A stretch of 64,000 nucleotides of DNA from Mycolicibacterium tokaiense (GCF_010725885.1 NZ_AP022600.1:5084001-5148000), one strand, 5' to 3'; counted from the first letter of the stretch, positions 40,151 through 52,900 are shown. Notes: a model not told the origin generated them from the letters alone. A program made the numbers and translations.

Positions 40151-41539
40151 TTGCCAGTTCTCGATGCTCGTACTGAAACGGGCCGCCCATCCACCGACAA
40201 TCGGCTGGCACTGTTGGACCAGGCGTTCTATGAGGGGCACCGGGCGGTCGGGCAGCGCGAGGTCATGCAGGTCGGCTGGCTGTACGAGCGCTCGGTGGAC
40301 ATCGCAGGCTTGAAGAAGTTCCACGCCAATCTGGCCGGTGGGCTGCTCGGCCGCCAGATCGAGCGCTCCCCACTGCCGTTCGGCCGACATCGATGGGTGT
40401 GCGACCGTAGGCCGCCTGCTCTGGACCTCGCTACCCGTCCCCGGCCGCGGGCAGAGTTGTGCGACTGGTTCGACGAACGAACGCAGCTGCCGATCGACCC
40501 GGAGTCGGGCCCAGGCTGGCGACTGAGTGCCGTTCCCCTCAGCGATGGTGCCACCGCGGTCAGTTTGGTGTTGTCGCACTATGTGATCGACGGGATCGGC
40601 GGCGCCGTGGCCGTCACCGAGGCCGTCCTGGGGATGTCTCGAGACCTCGGCTATCCCCGTCCCGGCACCCGCTCCCTGCCCCGCGCGCTGCTCCAGGATG
40701 TACACGAAACCATCAGGGAGGCACCCGCTGTGGGACGCGCCTTCCTCGCTGCGGTGAAGGAGGCCCGGCGACGACAGCGTGACAAGGACCGATCGCCGGC
40801 CTCGCGCCGACCCGATACGGGACACCCGGGCGACGACACCCGGGTCACTGCGCCCAGTGTGTGGATCCGGCTACCCCTTGATCACTGGAATGCCCGTGCT
40901 GCCGAGCTGTCCGGCACCGGCAGCACCTTGGCGGCCGCACTGACCGCGTGGATCGACCGCCGCATGGGCCGCGATCACGGGCCCGCACGGGGTGTGCCGA
41001 TATTGCTCACGGTCAACGATCGCAGCACCGCCGATGACGCCCGCGCGGTGGCCGTGTCCTTCACCCGGGCGGCTGTCGACCCTGCCGGGGTCACCACCGG
41101 CCTCGCCGAAGCACGGTCCGCGGTGCGAGACGCACTGGCCCACTTCAAGGACCATCGTGATGAGACCGCGGACCTCATTGCCCTGACGCCCTTCACGCCG
41201 AAACGCGGTTGGCAGCAGCTCATCGACTACGCGCTCACCGATCCCGAATCGCCCGCGTTGTGCTCCAGCCTCGGTGACACCGGGCCTGCCGCCATCCGCC
41301 CGGATGGCACGCTGTGTGACGCCGCTTTCGCCCGTGGAGCCAGTCAACACCTCACCCGACGCTGGTTGGAGCGGATCGGTAGCCAACTGCACGTCTACTA
41401 CGGCACTGCCGCGGAGATCAACCAGGTCGGTATCTACGTGTGCGCCTATCACCCTGGATCGGTGACCTCGCGCGCTCTCCTGCGGGAACTGGCGGCCAAA
41501 GCGATCGCCGACTTCGGCCTCACCGCAACGATCGAGTGA
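40151..41539 (+). CDS. HxxxDG acyltransferase (condensation/wax-ester-synthase/PapA superfamily)
   Basis: 462-aa acyltransferase of the CoA-dependent/condensation-domain superfamily. The active-site motif is SHYVIDG (about residues 140-146) and the N-terminus has the typical RLALLDQAFYEGH entry. It lacks adenylation or carrier domains, so it is a stand-alone enzyme, perhaps esterifying an acyl chain onto a sugar or peptide hydroxyl as PapA proteins do. The frame is open from 40043, but the preceding residues are not protein-like and TTG 40151 has GGAGA eight bases upstream. Convergent with the MFS gene, 21 bp apart. In other mycobacterial lipid loci papA genes sit beside mmpL genes in the same way. 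Confidence 0.72.
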   Translation: MPVLDARTETGRPSTDNRLALLDQAFYEGHRAVGQREVMQVGWLYERSVDIAGLKKFHANLAGGLLGRQIERSPLPFGRHRWVCDRRPPALDLATRPRPRAELCDWFDERTQLPIDPESGPGWRLSAVPLSDGATAVSLVLSHYVIDGIGGAVAVTEAVLGMSRDLGYPRPGTRSLPRALLQDVHETIREAPAVGRAFLAAVKEARRRQRDKDRSPASRRPDTGHPGDDTRVTAPSVWIRLPLDHWNARAAELSGTGSTLAAALTAWIDRRMGRDHGPARGVPILLTVNDRSTADDARAVAVSFTRAAVDPAGVTTGLAEARSAVRDALAHFKDHRDETADLIALTPFTPKRGWQQLIDYALTDPESPALCSSLGDTGPAAIRPDGTLCDAAFARGASQHLTRRWLERIGSQLHVYYGTAAEINQVGIYVCAYHPGSVTSRALLRELAAKAIADFGLTATIE

Positions 41540-41560
41540 TACCGGCCGCGGTGTGGTACG

Positions 41561-43063
41561 TCAAACAACTCCGGATTCCGCGTCCTTGAGCGACTGCTGG
41601 GCGAATGCCACGTCCCGCGCGGTGTAGCGGATGAACATCGCCACCCCTGCCAGCAGAGCGGCAACTGCGGCCAGCCACAGCACTCCATAGGTGTAGCCCT
41701 GGTCCAGCAAGGCGACGTTGTCAGCGTCGACGGAACCGGCAGCGGCGCCGGAGCCTCGGGTGTGCAGCGTCATCACCACCTGGACAACCACCAGCACCAG
41801 CGGTCCTCCGAGGCTTTGCAGCATCACCACGATCGCAGATGCGGGCCCGATCCGATCTGCACCGACGCTGCCGATGAGCGACAGACCGAGCGGAACGTTG
41901 ATCAGGCCGATGCCGATGGCCCCGATGATGATGGGTAGCAGGAGGTTCGGGAAATACGGCCCGTCACTGCTGAGATTGAGGCCTCCGCACAGTGTGCCTC
42001 CGAGGACCATGGCGGCTCCGGTGACCACCAGCGCCCTTGGCGACATCCGCGTGACCAGCCGTGAGGACAGCACCGTTCCGACCGCCATCGCGATCGCGAT
42101 GGGGATGAAGGCCAGCCCCGCCCGCAGTGGGGGGTAACCCATGATGTTCTGCAGGTACAGCGCAATGAGAACGGTCAGCGTGAATGCCACACCGCTGACC
42201 AAGAACATCGCGATGAAGGTGGCCACCCGGTCGCGGTCGACGAACAGGCTGAACGGCACGATCGGGTTGTCGGCGCGCAGTTCCACCACCACGAACGCGA
42301 TGAACCCGATCAGCGCGACGATGCCGAGAACGAGGGTGGGCGCAGAACGCCACCCGGCCTCCGGGCCCATCGAGAAACCGAACACCGCCGCGGTGAACGT
42401 CAGGGTGGCCAACACCGCCCCGGCTGCATCAAGACGCATCCGCTCGCGCTGCGTCTCGTCGAGCATCGTGTAGGCCAGACAGATCACCAGAACACCGATG
42501 GGCACGTTGAGGACGAACACCAGCCGCCACGACACCTCCGTGAGAATGCCGCCGAGAACCAGGCCCAGCACCGCACCGATGCTCGCCATCGCGCCGAACA
42601 CCGCTGTGGCCGCATTGCGCGCCGGCCCCTTGGGAAAAGCTGTGGCCAACAAGGCAGTACACGTCGGCGCAACGATCGCGGCGGCCACACCGTGCAGCAA
42701 TCGGGCGGCCACCAGGACCTCACCGTTCCACGCGACACTGCACAGCGCCGAAGCCGCCGTGAACAACCCCACCCCGATGATGAAGGTGCGCTTGCGGCCG
42801 ATGGTGTCACCGAGGCGCCCGCCCAACAGGATCAGGCCGCCGAAGGTGAGCATGTAGGCACTGACCACCCAGGCCCGGGTCGCGTCCGAAAGCCCCAGCT
42901 CGCTTTGGATCCGCGGGAGCGCGAACACCACGATGGGCCCGTCCATGGCGGCCACGAGTTGGACGACGCCGATCGCCAGCACCGGGCCGATGAACCCGCG
43001 AGACCGCAGCCACGCCGGGAGGACACGTGCCGACCCGTCCAGAGTGGTCGATTCGGCCGCCAT
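41561..43063 (-). CDS. MFS exporter, DHA2 (14-TM, EmrB/QacA) type
   Basis: 500-aa membrane transporter with about 14 hydrophobic segments. Motif A GGRLGDTIGRKRTF lies between TM2 and TM3, and TM1 carries an acidic residue (AAMDGPIVVFALP). Proton-driven exporter of hydrophobic compounds. ATG 43063 has GGAGAAGAG nine bases upstream. It lies between the acyltransferase and the mmpS/mmpL exporter genes but is transcribed away from them, so it could export a precursor or be an unrelated drug-efflux pump. No adjacent regulator gene. Confidence 0.87.
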   Translation of the reverse strand: MAAESTTLDGSARVLPAWLRSRGFIGPVLAIGVVQLVAAMDGPIVVFALPRIQSELGLSDATRAWVVSAYMLTFGGLILLGGRLGDTIGRKRTFIIGVGLFTAASALCSVAWNGEVLVAARLLHGVAAAIVAPTCTALLATAFPKGPARNAATAVFGAMASIGAVLGLVLGGILTEVSWRLVFVLNVPIGVLVICLAYTMLDETQRERMRLDAAGAVLATLTFTAAVFGFSMGPEAGWRSAPTLVLGIVALIGFIAFVVVELRADNPIVPFSLFVDRDRVATFIAMFLVSGVAFTLTVLIALYLQNIMGYPPLRAGLAFIPIAIAMAVGTVLSSRLVTRMSPRALVVTGAAMVLGGTLCGGLNLSSDGPYFPNLLLPIIIGAIGIGLINVPLGLSLIGSVGADRIGPASAIVVMLQSLGGPLVLVVVQVVMTLHTRGSGAAAGSVDADNVALLDQGYTYGVLWLAAVAALLAGVAMFIRYTARDVAFAQQSLKDAESGVV

Positions 43064-43686
43064 GGGGTCACTCTTCTCCGCGCGTTGTGAGCACTGCCGC
43101 TCCGGTCAGCGCCTGCCGCCGGGGCATCGAAGGGCGCTGTGCGCGATCACCCTAGCAGCCACTCCGGCCGGCGTGTCAGCGTTCGCCGCTCCGTGTGACC
43201 GTTACGTCTGCATCCGTGTGCGTAATGGGAGCAGTGCACTGCACCACGCCCAGCAACATTGCCGTCTTTGCTTGCTGGTGCCGACCGAAAGCCGATGTGC
43301 CAGTTCGCGGCGCACCCGTACCGGGCCGTCAACGATAACCACGCGGCTTTACTTCGAGCATTGACGGCCCACTTCACTGCCTGATCGGCGGGTGAAAGCA
43401 GTAGTCACTTGTCGGTGCCTCTCCGAAGACTGCCCCACCAGCCCGAGAACCGCTGATCCCAAACCACGCGGTGTTTGCGAAAAACACCATACGGCGGTGG
43501 AGTACATGATTGACTCTGGCGTCAATGACGTTCGCACCCTCTGCTGCGCCGGCGCCTGATGGCGCCGGCCCACCCCACGTGGAGCCGACCCGGGCCGACG
43601 TGGCCGTCGCGCGCACCTCGGACCATCAGCGCAGCGACCATGTGGCCCCACGGGCGCGCCCCCGGCGGCGCTCACCGGGCGCACTG
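43064..43686. promoter_or_regulatory. Long divergent intergenic region with inverted repeats
   Basis: About 620 bp between the MFS gene (minus) and mmpS (plus). It contains three inverted repeats: GGGCCGTCAA / TTGACGGCCC (43323-43332 and 43361-43370), GGTGTTT / AAACACC (43470-43476 and 43482-43488) and ATTGAC / GTCAAT (43509-43514 and 43521-43526). If mmpS starts at 43510 instead, the last one overlaps its start. No convincing gene seen. Confidence 0.5.
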
Positions 43687-44118
43687 ATGTTCAGCGTCGC
43701 GAAGCGACTGTGGATTCCGCTGGTCACGGCGGCGGTCATTGCTGCCGGCGGGTGGGCGGTGTCGCAGCTCCACGGCATCTTCGGGTCCGACAACTCGGTT
43801 CCCTACGGAGACACCAGAACCGACGCCGCTCAGCCGGTGATGCCGAAACATCTGCGCTACGAGGTCTTCGGGCCTGCGGGTGCCACCGCCGACATCAGCT
43901 TCTTCGACGCCGACGGTGATCCCCGATTCCTCGAGGGGGTGGTTTTGCCCTGGTCGCTCGACTTCCCCATCACGTCGGCGACCGGCGTGGGAAGTGTTGC
44001 CGCACAGGGTGACAGCGACAGCATCGGGTGCCGCCTCTGGGTGGACGACACCGTGAAGGCCGAGAAGGTCGAGTACGCAGTCAGCGCCTTCACATCGTGC
44101 CTGCTGAAGGCCGCATGA
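43687..44118 (+). CDS. mmpS4: MmpS accessory protein for lipid export
   Basis: 143-aa MmpS protein, the membrane-anchored periplasmic partner of MmpL transporters. N-terminal anchor [21 protein letters not shown] followed by LHGIFG, then the conserved [26 protein letters not shown] and [18 protein letters not shown]. In GPL loci MmpS4 is needed for GPL export. ATG 43687 gives the usual family length of about 140 aa; the frame is open to ATG 43510, which would add a Pro/Arg-rich cytoplasmic tail of 59 residues, and neither start has a good ribosome site. The stop overlaps the mmpL start (ATGA). Confidence 0.9.
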   Translation: MFSVAKRLWIPLVTAAVIAAGGWAVSQLHGIFGSDNSVPYGDTRTDAAQPVMPKHLRYEVFGPAGATADISFFDADGDPRFLEGVVLPWSLDFPITSATGVGSVAAQGDSDSIGCRLWVDDTVKAEKVEYAVSAFTSCLLKAA

Positions 44119-46991
44119 CCGATCGTCGTCGTGCCCGGCAGCGGCCCGCGGTCGCCGGGGCCATCCGCCGCTTCGCGGTGCCGATCATCCTGGGTTGGTT
44201 GATTGCCGTCACCGCCTTGAGTGTGCTGGTGCCCACCCTCGAGCAGGTTGAGCAACAGCATTCGGTGGCACTCAATCCCACTGACGCCCCGTCCTTCGAG
44301 GCGTTTGCCCGCATCACCGAGCATTTTGACGAATCGGCCGCCGGCGGCACCGTGATGATCGTGCTGGAGGGACAGCAAGCGCTGGGCCAGGACGCTCACC
44401 AGTTCTACGACAACCTCATTCGACAACTGCACGCCGACACCGAGCACGTCGCCCACATCCAGGATTTCTGGGGAGACGAGCTCACTCGGGGAGCGGCACA
44501 GAGTGCCGACGGTAAGGCGGCCTACGTCCAGGTGAGTCTCGCCGACACCGGTGAAGCGAGCGCCAACGAGTCGGTGGCCGCGGTCCGCCAGATCGTCGAC
44601 CAGACCCCGGCACCGGAGGGCGTCCGGGCCTTCGTCACCGGTCCGTCGGCAATCGGGGCGGACATCGCCGCCAGCGGCAATCGGACGGTCATCCTGATGA
44701 CCGTCGTCAGCATCGCGGTGATCTTCGTGATGCTGCTGTTGGTGTACCGGTCAGTGGTCACGGTGGTGGTTCTGCTGTTCGTGGTGGGCATCCAGCTGCA
44801 GGCCGCCCGGGGCGTCGTCGCTCTGCTCGGGTACCACGATGTCATCGGGCTCACCACCTTTGCCGTCAACCTGCTGGTGTCCCTGTGTATCGCGGCGGGT
44901 ACGGATTACGGGATCTTCTTCTTCGGCAGGTACCAGGAAGCCCGCGAGGCCGGCGAGGATCGGGAGTCCGCTTTCTACACGACCTTCGGCGGCGTCGCGA
45001 AGGTGGTACTGGCATCTGGGCTGACCATCGCAGGCGCCATTGCCTGCTTGAGCTTCACCCGGTTGCCCATGTCCCAGACGCTGGGAATTCCGTGCGCCGT
45101 CAGCGTGGTGGTCTCCGTTGCCGTCGCGATCACGCTCTTCCCCGCGGTCCTCGCGGTGGGCGGCCGGTTCGGATTGTTCGAACCCAAACGCAAGGTCAAA
45201 GCACGCGGTTGGCGCCGGGTGGGTACCGCCACGGTCCGCTGGCCGGCGCCCATCCTGGCGGCGACCGTCGCCATCACCCTGCTGGGACTGCTGGCACTGC
45301 CGGGGTTCACACCCAGCTACAACGACCAGCAATACCTGCCCACCGACATCCCCGCCAACCAGGGCATGGAGGCCGCCGCCCGGCACTTCCCGCGGTCGGC
45401 CATGATGGCGCCGGAGATCCTGCTGATCGAGACCGACCATGATCTGCGCAATCCCGCCGACTTCCTGGTGCTCAACAAACTGGCGAAGGCGGTGCTGGCG
45501 GTGCCGGGCATCTCGGGTGTCCAGGCGGTGACCAGACCGGAGGGCACCCCGATCGCCCAGTCCACCATCCCCTACATGCTGAGCATGCAACAGGCTGGCC
45601 TGCAACAGTATTCGCAGTTCCAGAAGAAGCGCATGGACGACATGCAGCAGCAGGCCGAGATGATGACCGAGATGATCGGGATCATGAAGCACATGTACGG
45701 CCTGATGCAGCAACTGATCGGGACCACCCACGACATGGTGGCCAAAGCCAAAGAGATGCAGGAGATCACGAACGAACTGCGCGACAACGTCGCCGATTTC
45801 GAGGACTTCTGGCGGCCGATCCGCAACTACTTCTACTGGGAACCACACTGTTACGACATCCCGCTGTGCTGGTCGCTGCGCAGCATCTTCGACACCATCG
45901 ACGGCATCGACCGGGTCAGCGGCAAACTCGATGAGCTGATCGACAACCTGGACCGGCTCGACGTGTTGATGCCGCAACTGCTGGTTCAGTTCCCGGAGAT
46001 GATCGCGATCATGGAGAGCATGCGGACCATGATGCTGACGATGCACAGCACCATGACCGGCATCTTCGGGCAGATGGACGAATCCAACGAGAGCCCGACG
46101 GCCATGGCCAAGGCCTTCGACGCCGCGGAGAACGACGATTCGTTTTACGTTCCGCCGCAGGTTTTCCAGAACGAGGACTTCAAGCGGGTGATGAACGTCT
46201 TCCTGTCCCCCGACGGCACGGCCATGCGCATGCTGATCTCGCAGAAAGGTGACCCCGCCTCAGCCGAGGGAATCGCGCGGGTGCCGGCCATCAAGAGCGC
46301 TGCCGAGGAGGCGCTCAAGGGCACCCCTCTCGAAGGCTCCGCGATCTATCTGACCGGTACGGCGGCCATCACCGAAGACATCGTGATGGGCGCCAAGTAC
46401 GACCTGCTGATCGCCGTGGTCTCGGCCATCTGTCTGATTTTCATCGTGATGCTGATCATGACCAAGAGCTTTGTCGCCGCGGTGATCATCGTCGGCACCG
46501 TGCTGACGTCGCTCGGTGCGGCGTTCGGGGTGTCGGTGTTCGTATGGCAGTACGTCCTGGGCATCGACATACATTGGGCCGTGCTGGTGATGGCCGTGAT
46601 CATCCTGCTGGCTGTCGGTTCCGACTACAACCTGTTGCTGGTCGCCCGGATCAAAGACGAACTGCACGCGGGGATCAACACCGCGATCATCCGTGCCATG
46701 GGCGGTACCGGGAAGGTGGTCACCACCGCCGGGCTGGTGTTCGCGGCCACCATGGCCTCGATGATGGTCAGTGATCTCACCAGCATCGGCCAGCTGGGTA
46801 CCACCATCGGGCTCGGTCTGTTGTTCGACACCTTGGTCGTGCGGGCACTGATGACCCCGTCGATTGCGGCGCTGCTGGGCCGCTGGTTCTGGTGGCCCCA
46901 ACAGGTCCGCCCACGCCCGGCCAGTGCGCTGCTGCGGCCCACCGGGCCTCGCCCCTTGGTGCGCGCGCTGTTGCAGAGCCAGCGGCCCTGA
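44115..46991 (+). CDS. mmpL4a: MmpL RND-type lipid transporter, first of tandem pair
   Basis: 958-aa MmpL transporter of the MmpL4/5 subgroup. Twelve membrane segments in two halves with two periplasmic domains; the proton-relay signature [17 protein letters not shown] follows the fourth hydrophobic stretch and [15 protein letters not shown] its second-half equivalent. The second periplasmic domain holds a Met/Gln-rich coiled-coil stretch (about residues 490-680) with [16 protein letters not shown], typical of this subgroup. ATG 44115 overlaps the mmpS stop by 4 bp. The mmpS–mmpL–mmpL order is that of GPL loci, where the transporters move GPL across the membrane. Confidence 0.92.
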   Translation: MTDRRRARQRPAVAGAIRRFAVPIILGWLIAVTALSVLVPTLEQVEQQHSVALNPTDAPSFEAFARITEHFDESAAGGTVMIVLEGQQALGQDAHQFYDNLIRQLHADTEHVAHIQDFWGDELTRGAAQSADGKAAYVQVSLADTGEASANESVAAVRQIVDQTPAPEGVRAFVTGPSAIGADIAASGNRTVILMTVVSIAVIFVMLLLVYRSVVTVVVLLFVVGIQLQAARGVVALLGYHDVIGLTTFAVNLLVSLCIAAGTDYGIFFFGRYQEAREAGEDRESAFYTTFGGVAKVVLASGLTIAGAIACLSFTRLPMSQTLGIPCAVSVVVSVAVAITLFPAVLAVGGRFGLFEPKRKVKARGWRRVGTATVRWPAPILAATVAITLLGLLALPGFTPSYNDQQYLPTDIPANQGMEAAARHFPRSAMMAPEILLIETDHDLRNPADFLVLNKLAKAVLAVPGISGVQAVTRPEGTPIAQSTIPYMLSMQQAGLQQYSQFQKKRMDDMQQQAEMMTEMIGIMKHMYGLMQQLIGTTHDMVAKAKEMQEITNELRDNVADFEDFWRPIRNYFYWEPHCYDIPLCWSLRSIFDTIDGIDRVSGKLDELIDNLDRLDVLMPQLLVQFPEMIAIMESMRTMMLTMHSTMTGIFGQMDESNESPTAMAKAFDAAENDDSFYVPPQVFQNEDFKRVMNVFLSPDGTAMRMLISQKGDPASAEGIARVPAIKSAAEEALKGTPLEGSAIYLTGTAAITEDIVMGAKYDLLIAVVSAICLIFIVMLIMTKSFVAAVIIVGTVLTSLGAAFGVSVFVWQYVLGIDIHWAVLVMAVIILLAVGSDYNLLLVARIKDELHAGINTAIIRAMGGTGKVVTTAGLVFAATMASMMVSDLTSIGQLGTTIGLGLLFDTLVVRALMTPSIAALLGRWFWWPQQVRPRPASALLRPTGPRPLVRALLQSQRP

Positions 46992-46994
46992 CCG

Positions 46995-49907
46995 GTGGCT
47001 GTCGGGAACGGGGGACACCAGCGCCCGCGGGCGGGCGGGTACGTCCGTGGGCTGTCGGTCCTGGTGATACTCGGGTGGACCGCAGTGACCCTGCTCCTGA
47101 CGTTCGCGATCCCGTCCCTCGAGCAGGTCAGTCGCGAGCAGTCCGTCCCGATGAGCCCGAAGGACGCGCCGTCGGTGCAGGCCATGACGCGGATGGGCGC
47201 CGTCTTCGGCGAATCCAGCTCTGACAGTACGGCGATGATCGTCCTGGAGGGAGAACAACCCCTCGGTGACGCCACGCGTCCGTACTACGACCAGCTGATC
47301 CGCGACCTGCGCAACGACCCCCGGCACGTCGAACACGTGCAGGATCTCTGGAGCGACCGACTGACCGCCGCGGGCGCACAGAGCCCGGACGGCAAGGCGG
47401 TCTATGTGCAGGTCAACCTGGTCGGCGACAACGGCACCACCATCGGCCAGGAATCCGCCGCCGCGATCCGGGACATCGTCGACCGAACGCCGGCGCCACC
47501 CGGGGTGCAGACCTTCGTCACCGGACCCGGCGCGTTGGTGGGCGACATGCAGCATGCCGGCGAGCGTTCCATCCTGAAGATGACGCTGATCGGCGCAGTC
47601 ATCATCTTCGCGGTGCTGATGGTGGTGTATCGCTCGGTGATCACCGTGGTGGTGCTCTTGATCACCGTCGGCATCGAATTGTTCGCCGCTCGCGGCCTGG
47701 TCGCCTACCTCGGTCACCACGATCTGGTGCTGCTGTCCACGTTCGCAGTCAATCTCCTTGTCGCGCTGGCCATGGCAGCGGGAACCGACTACGGCATCTT
47801 CTTCTTCGGCAGATACCAGGAGGCCCGCCAATCCGGACAAGATCCTGAGACGGCGCTGTCCACCACGTTCCGGGGCGTGGCGCCGGTGGTGCTCGGCTCG
47901 GGGCTGACCATTGCCGGCGCACTGCTGTGTCTGAGCTTCACCCGCATGCCCATTTTCTCGACCATCGGCGTGCCGTGTGCGGTGGGCATGCTGGTGGCCG
48001 TCGTGGTGGCACTCACCCTGTTGCCTGCCGTACTGGCGGTCGGAGGCCGGTTCGGACTGTTCGACCCCACCCGGCGGATCGGCATGCGCCGGTGGCGACG
48101 CATCGGCACCGCCATAGTTCGTTGGCCGGCACCGATATTCGCGGCCACCATGGCCGTGACCCTGCTCGGCCTGGTGGCGCTGCCCGGTTACCGGACCAGC
48201 TTCGACGACCGTCGCTACATCCCGGCCGACGTCCCGGCCAATCAGGGCTACGCCGCTGCTGACCGGCACTTCTCGCAAGCCCGGATGATGCCCGACATCC
48301 TGATGATCGAGAGCGGGCACGACATGCGCAATCCCGAAGACTTCATCGTGTTGCACAAACTCGCCAAGGCTGTTTTCCAGGTACCTGGGGTGTCGCGGGT
48401 GCAGGGCATCACCCGCCCCGAGGGGACACCGATCGAGCACACCTCGATCCCGTTCATGATCAGCATGCAGAACGCCGGCCAGCAGCAGATGATGGAGCAC
48501 ATGAAAAAGCGGGTCGACGACCTGCTTGCGCAGGCCGATCTCATCGGCCGGCAGGTCGCGATCACCAAGCGGATGTACGACATCCAACGTCAGGTCACGG
48601 AGCTGACGCACAATTCGATCGTGGGCACCAAGGACATGACCGCAATCATGGGTGAGCTACGCGACAGCATCGCGAACTTCGACGATTTCTTCCGGCCTCT
48701 GCGCAACTACCTCTATTGGGAGCCGCACTGCGTCAACATCCCGATCTGCTGGTCCCTACGAAGCATTTTCGATTCGATCGACGGTGTCGATGTCCTGACA
48801 TCCAAGATGGACGAGTTGGTGGTCGAACTCGATGCGATGGACCAGTTGCTTCCCCAACTGCTCGATGTGATGCCGCGTCTGATCGCCAACATGGAATCCA
48901 TGCACCGCATGATGCTGACCATGCACAGCACCATGTCCGGCATCTTCGAGGTGATGAACGATTCCACCCAGGACACCACCGCGATGGGCATGGCGTTCGA
49001 CGAGGCCAAGAACGACGATTCGTTCTACCTACCGCCTGAGGTGTTCCAGAATCCCGACTTCCAGAAGGCCATGGCGTCCTTCCTGTCCCCGGACGGCAAG
49101 GCGGCGCGCTTCATCATCTCCCACAAAGGTGATCCCGGTGCGCCGGAGGCGTTGGCGCGAATCGATGAGATCACGGCCGCCGCCGAGGAGGCGCTCAAGA
49201 CCACGCCGCTGCGGGACGCCGACATCTACATCGCCGGCAGCGCATCGACTTTCAAGGATCTGCAGGAAGGCTCCCAATGGGACCTGTGGATCGCCGCCGT
49301 CAGCGCGCTCTGCCTGATCTTCCTGATCATGCTGTTCCTGACCAGGAGCTTCATCGCGGCTCTGGTGATCGTGGGAACGGTGGCCCTGTCCCTGGGCTCC
49401 TCGTTCGGGCTGGCTGTGCTGATCTGGCAACACATTCTGGGCATCAACCTGCACTGGATGGTGCTGCCGATGGCGGTGATCGTCCTGCTCGGAGTGGGAT
49501 CCGATTACAACCTGCTGCTGGTCTCGCGGATGAAGGAAGAGATCGCGGCAGGCATCAACACCGGCATCATCCGCGCCATGGGCGGCACCGGCAAGGTTGT
49601 GACGAATGCCGGGCTGGTATTCGCTTTCACCATGGCGGCCATGGTGTTCAGTGACCTGCGGATCATCGGTCAGGTGGGCACCACCATCGGCATCGGGCTC
49701 CTGTTCGACACTCTGGTGGTGCGGGCGTTTCTCACCCCGTCGATCGCAGCGCTGCTGGGCCGGTGGTTCTGGTGGCCGCAACTGGTGCGGCCCCGGCCGG
49801 CCAGCCAGATGCTGCGCGCGGTCGGTCCGCGTCCGCTGGTGCGAGAGTTGTTGCTGCCCGACAACCGCGACCCGGACACCATCGAGATGGCCGGGCCGCG
49901 AGTCTGA
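46995..49907 (+). CDS. mmpL4b: MmpL RND-type lipid transporter, second of tandem pair
   Basis: 970-aa paralogue of the preceding transporter with the same architecture: [32 protein letters not shown] and a coiled-coil second periplasmic domain containing [16 protein letters not shown]. Start is GTG 46995, three bases after the previous stop, so the two are translated together. Classical GPL loci also carry two adjacent MmpL proteins, both required. Convergent with the pfaC-like gene; the two stop codons are separated by one base. Confidence 0.92.
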   Translation: MAVGNGGHQRPRAGGYVRGLSVLVILGWTAVTLLLTFAIPSLEQVSREQSVPMSPKDAPSVQAMTRMGAVFGESSSDSTAMIVLEGEQPLGDATRPYYDQLIRDLRNDPRHVEHVQDLWSDRLTAAGAQSPDGKAVYVQVNLVGDNGTTIGQESAAAIRDIVDRTPAPPGVQTFVTGPGALVGDMQHAGERSILKMTLIGAVIIFAVLMVVYRSVITVVVLLITVGIELFAARGLVAYLGHHDLVLLSTFAVNLLVALAMAAGTDYGIFFFGRYQEARQSGQDPETALSTTFRGVAPVVLGSGLTIAGALLCLSFTRMPIFSTIGVPCAVGMLVAVVVALTLLPAVLAVGGRFGLFDPTRRIGMRRWRRIGTAIVRWPAPIFAATMAVTLLGLVALPGYRTSFDDRRYIPADVPANQGYAAADRHFSQARMMPDILMIESGHDMRNPEDFIVLHKLAKAVFQVPGVSRVQGITRPEGTPIEHTSIPFMISMQNAGQQQMMEHMKKRVDDLLAQADLIGRQVAITKRMYDIQRQVTELTHNSIVGTKDMTAIMGELRDSIANFDDFFRPLRNYLYWEPHCVNIPICWSLRSIFDSIDGVDVLTSKMDELVVELDAMDQLLPQLLDVMPRLIANMESMHRMMLTMHSTMSGIFEVMNDSTQDTTAMGMAFDEAKNDDSFYLPPEVFQNPDFQKAMASFLSPDGKAARFIISHKGDPGAPEALARIDEITAAAEEALKTTPLRDADIYIAGSASTFKDLQEGSQWDLWIAAVSALCLIFLIMLFLTRSFIAALVIVGTVALSLGSSFGLAVLIWQHILGINLHWMVLPMAVIVLLGVGSDYNLLLVSRMKEEIAAGINTGIIRAMGGTGKVVTNAGLVFAFTMAAMVFSDLRIIGQVGTTIGIGLLFDTLVVRAFLTPSIAALLGRWFWWPQLVRPRPASQMLRAVGPRPLVRELLLPDNRDPDTIEMAGPRV

Positions 49908-49914
49908 TTCAGAC
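49902..49914. other. Palindrome spanning two convergent stop codons
   Basis: GTCTGATTCAGAC is a perfect 13-bp inverted repeat (centre 49908) that contains the TGA of the upper-strand mmpL and the TGA of the lower-strand pfaC-like gene. It may act as a small bidirectional transcription stop, but there is no U-tract. Confidence 0.4.
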
Positions 49915-52900
49915 GATGATGCGCACGCCCATCCCGGTGGTGTCGTAGATACACAGGTCGTCGACCCAGAATGCACCCTTGAAGACGATCAGTGTGCCGG
50001 CGTCATCGCTTGCGGTGGCGAGGATCTCGATCTCCGACCGGGTTCGCTTGTTGGTGGGGACCACCTGCCCGCGGAACCTCCAGTTGAACGACTGCCCCAC
50101 AGCCACCGGCTCGAACACCGACCCCTCGCCGGCGAGGCCTGCCAGGCGCGCCGTGGCCCGGGCGGCCTGTTGCATGGCCTCGAGCCCCAGAGAACCCGGC
50201 TGGACCGGGTCCTGGAAGAAGTGCGCCTTGAAGAACCAGGCCTCGGGATGTACGTCGTACTCGGCAACCAGCCGCCCCAAGCCGGCCTCGCCCCCGCCCG
50301 GCCAGAATTTCAGCCGGTCGATCACCTGAAGTCGATTCTGCGCCAACTCCGGAGATCCGCCGAGTTCGCCATAGCCCATCGTCACCGGAGCGGTGACCGA
50401 CAACGCCTGCAGCGCGCCGGGTGCCACCCGCAGACCCACCTGGTTCTTCAGCGCCTCGGGGCTGAAGAAACCGAAGGCCGTCTTCATCGTCATCACCACG
50501 TCGACGCCCTGCGTGCACACCACATCGAAGAAGACGATCGTCGATCCTCCGCCCTCGGCAAAGCGGGTCAGAGTCGATGTGACCTTCAGGGTGCCCACAC
50601 CGGCGGCTTTGTGCAGGACCACATCGTTGCCGTCGAGGTTGCGGAACACCACGTCGTCGGAGCGGTTGGCGGCGAATCCCATGTAGGACGACAACCAGCC
50701 ACAGGGCTGCAGCAGGATCTCGATCAGGACCGACAGCGGCACGGCGCCACAGCGACCGTCGGCAAAATACCATTCGGCCTCCGGCACATCATATTCCGCG
50801 ACCACGGTACCGCCGGGAGTGGGGATGCCGGGCGGGCAGTCGATGCTGCTGATGCGCGACACGAAGTGGTACGGCTCGTCGGGCAGGCGTGGTGCGCGGC
50901 GGGTGCCGTCGAACGGTGCGTACAACGCACCGAAGGCATCCGATGGCTTGCCGCGCGCACAGGCGAGCAGCGCGCCGTGATCGCCGCGCACATCCTTGCC
51001 GTTGGCCAGGATGTGCGCCGGCCCGGGGGCCTGCGGCATCGGCCAGTCCGGGACCAACCGCATCCCGAACCGCCGGCAGTGGAACACCTTGAACCCGTCG
51101 CTGCGGCACAACAGGGCGGCGTACACCGTGGGTGTCGGACCGTCGATGATCTCCTCGATGAACACCTCGTAGTCCAGGTGATGGTCCCAGTCCGGGATCA
51201 CCTGCCCACGGCACACGAAGCGTGCCAGTTCGTCCGGGACCGGCTCGAAGCGCCAACCGTCACGCTCGACGGTGAACCCGTAGGCGGCCATGGCGAACGA
51301 CAGTGCCTGCGTGGCGGCGTCGGCCATCAGGGTGCCCGGCATACACGGATCGTTCTTGAAGTGGCCGTCGTAGAACCAGGCATCCGTGGGCACTTCGGAA
51401 GTGGCGCGCAGGTAACCGCGCCCCCACGGGCCGCCGTGGGGGTCGAACTCGGCAATCTCGTCGAACAGGCGCAGGCGTCCCCCGGGGGTGGCCGGCGTCC
51501 GGGTGTGGGCCGCGGCTCGCTCGAATCCGGCACCGAAACAGGCATACGCGCGCCCGTCGACAAACGCGTCGAGGTCGGCGCGGCCGAACGAGGTCTTGGT
51601 GGTGACACACGGCGGCTCGTCGCGCCGCGACCCCTCCCGCGGGGCGTCGGTGTCGGCATTCCACAACACGCCGTCGGACTGGGCCAGTTCGTCATCGGAG
51701 AAGAAGCCGGCCTGGCCGTTGCGGACGGAGATCATCAGCCGGTCACCGATGTAGCAGTCGTAGTGGAAGAAGAACAACCGGGTGTCACCGGTTGTGGCGT
51801 GACCGTCGATGTGGATGTCGTACCGCAGGGTGTCACCGGCACGTGGCAGCTCCCCCATGAACGTCAGATCACACCCGAGCAGGCGGTAGACACGCTCGCT
51901 GCGGTTGGAGAAGTCGGCGCCCAGCCAGGATGCCAACAGCAGATCGGCCTGACCGGATTCGATGACCACGCCCGGCGACATCCGCCCGTTGTGCATGTAC
52001 CACGCCGCAGGATCCACGTCGGTCTCGGTGACGATCCGGCCGGTACCCATCGTGCCCGGCTCACCCTCGATGCTCATCACCCGGTCGGCCAGCAACAGCG
52101 GCGGTTCGGGCATCCGGACCAGGCGGGGATACCGATCGAGTTCGGCGAAGCCCGGCCCGAACACCTCCGAAATCGCGCCACTGGCCAGCGTTTCCAGTTG
52201 AGCCCTGTTCCACAGCGGCGCCGGCGGGACCGGGTGGGCCGCTGGCGGCGAGGCAATGGGCGCCGCGGCTACCGGCGGCACCACGGGCGGTGCCGGGACA
52301 TCGGGCGGTGGCGCACTGCGCCCCGTCGCCATGGCCACCATCTCGGCGCGCATGGCCAGGAAATCCTGGTGCGCCCGGGCCTGCCGTTCGACGAAGTGAG
52401 CCTGTGCCGCGCCGGCGGCGGTCACCAGGTTCAACGCAGCAGCCATCCGGTCACCGAGTGCGGCGGGCGCGGCGGGGCGTTGGTGGACCACCACCTCAGC
52501 GGTGGGCAGCGCCACGGGGGTCGGCTGGGCCGGGGCAGGCGGCATGGCTTGGATGAGGGCGGGGTCCGGTGCCGGCATCGTGTCCTTCTGGGATGTCTCG
52601 GGCACGGAGACGATGTCCGGCCAGTGTGCGGGCACTGTGATGGCGCGGCCCGGTTGTGATGTGGAGGCGGAGAGCTCACGCAACCGCGCCATCCGAGCGT
52701 CCACGGCATCCACATCGACCTCGACGCCGTGCACCCACAACGTGGACACACTCTCGGCCAGCGCGCGCAGACCGCGGCGCTCCTGCGAATCCAGTGCGAC
52801 GGCGACGTGGGGACGGTCGCCGAGGATCTTTCCGACCGCGGCGGTCAGGATGCCGCGCGGGCCGTGCTCGACGAACACCCGCACACCGTCGTGCCACGCC

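Noticed and set aside
46260..48611. 783-codon minus-strand frame opposite the two mmpL genes
   Set aside because: His/Asp/Gln-rich antisense shadow; mmpL motifs on the plus strand are complete.
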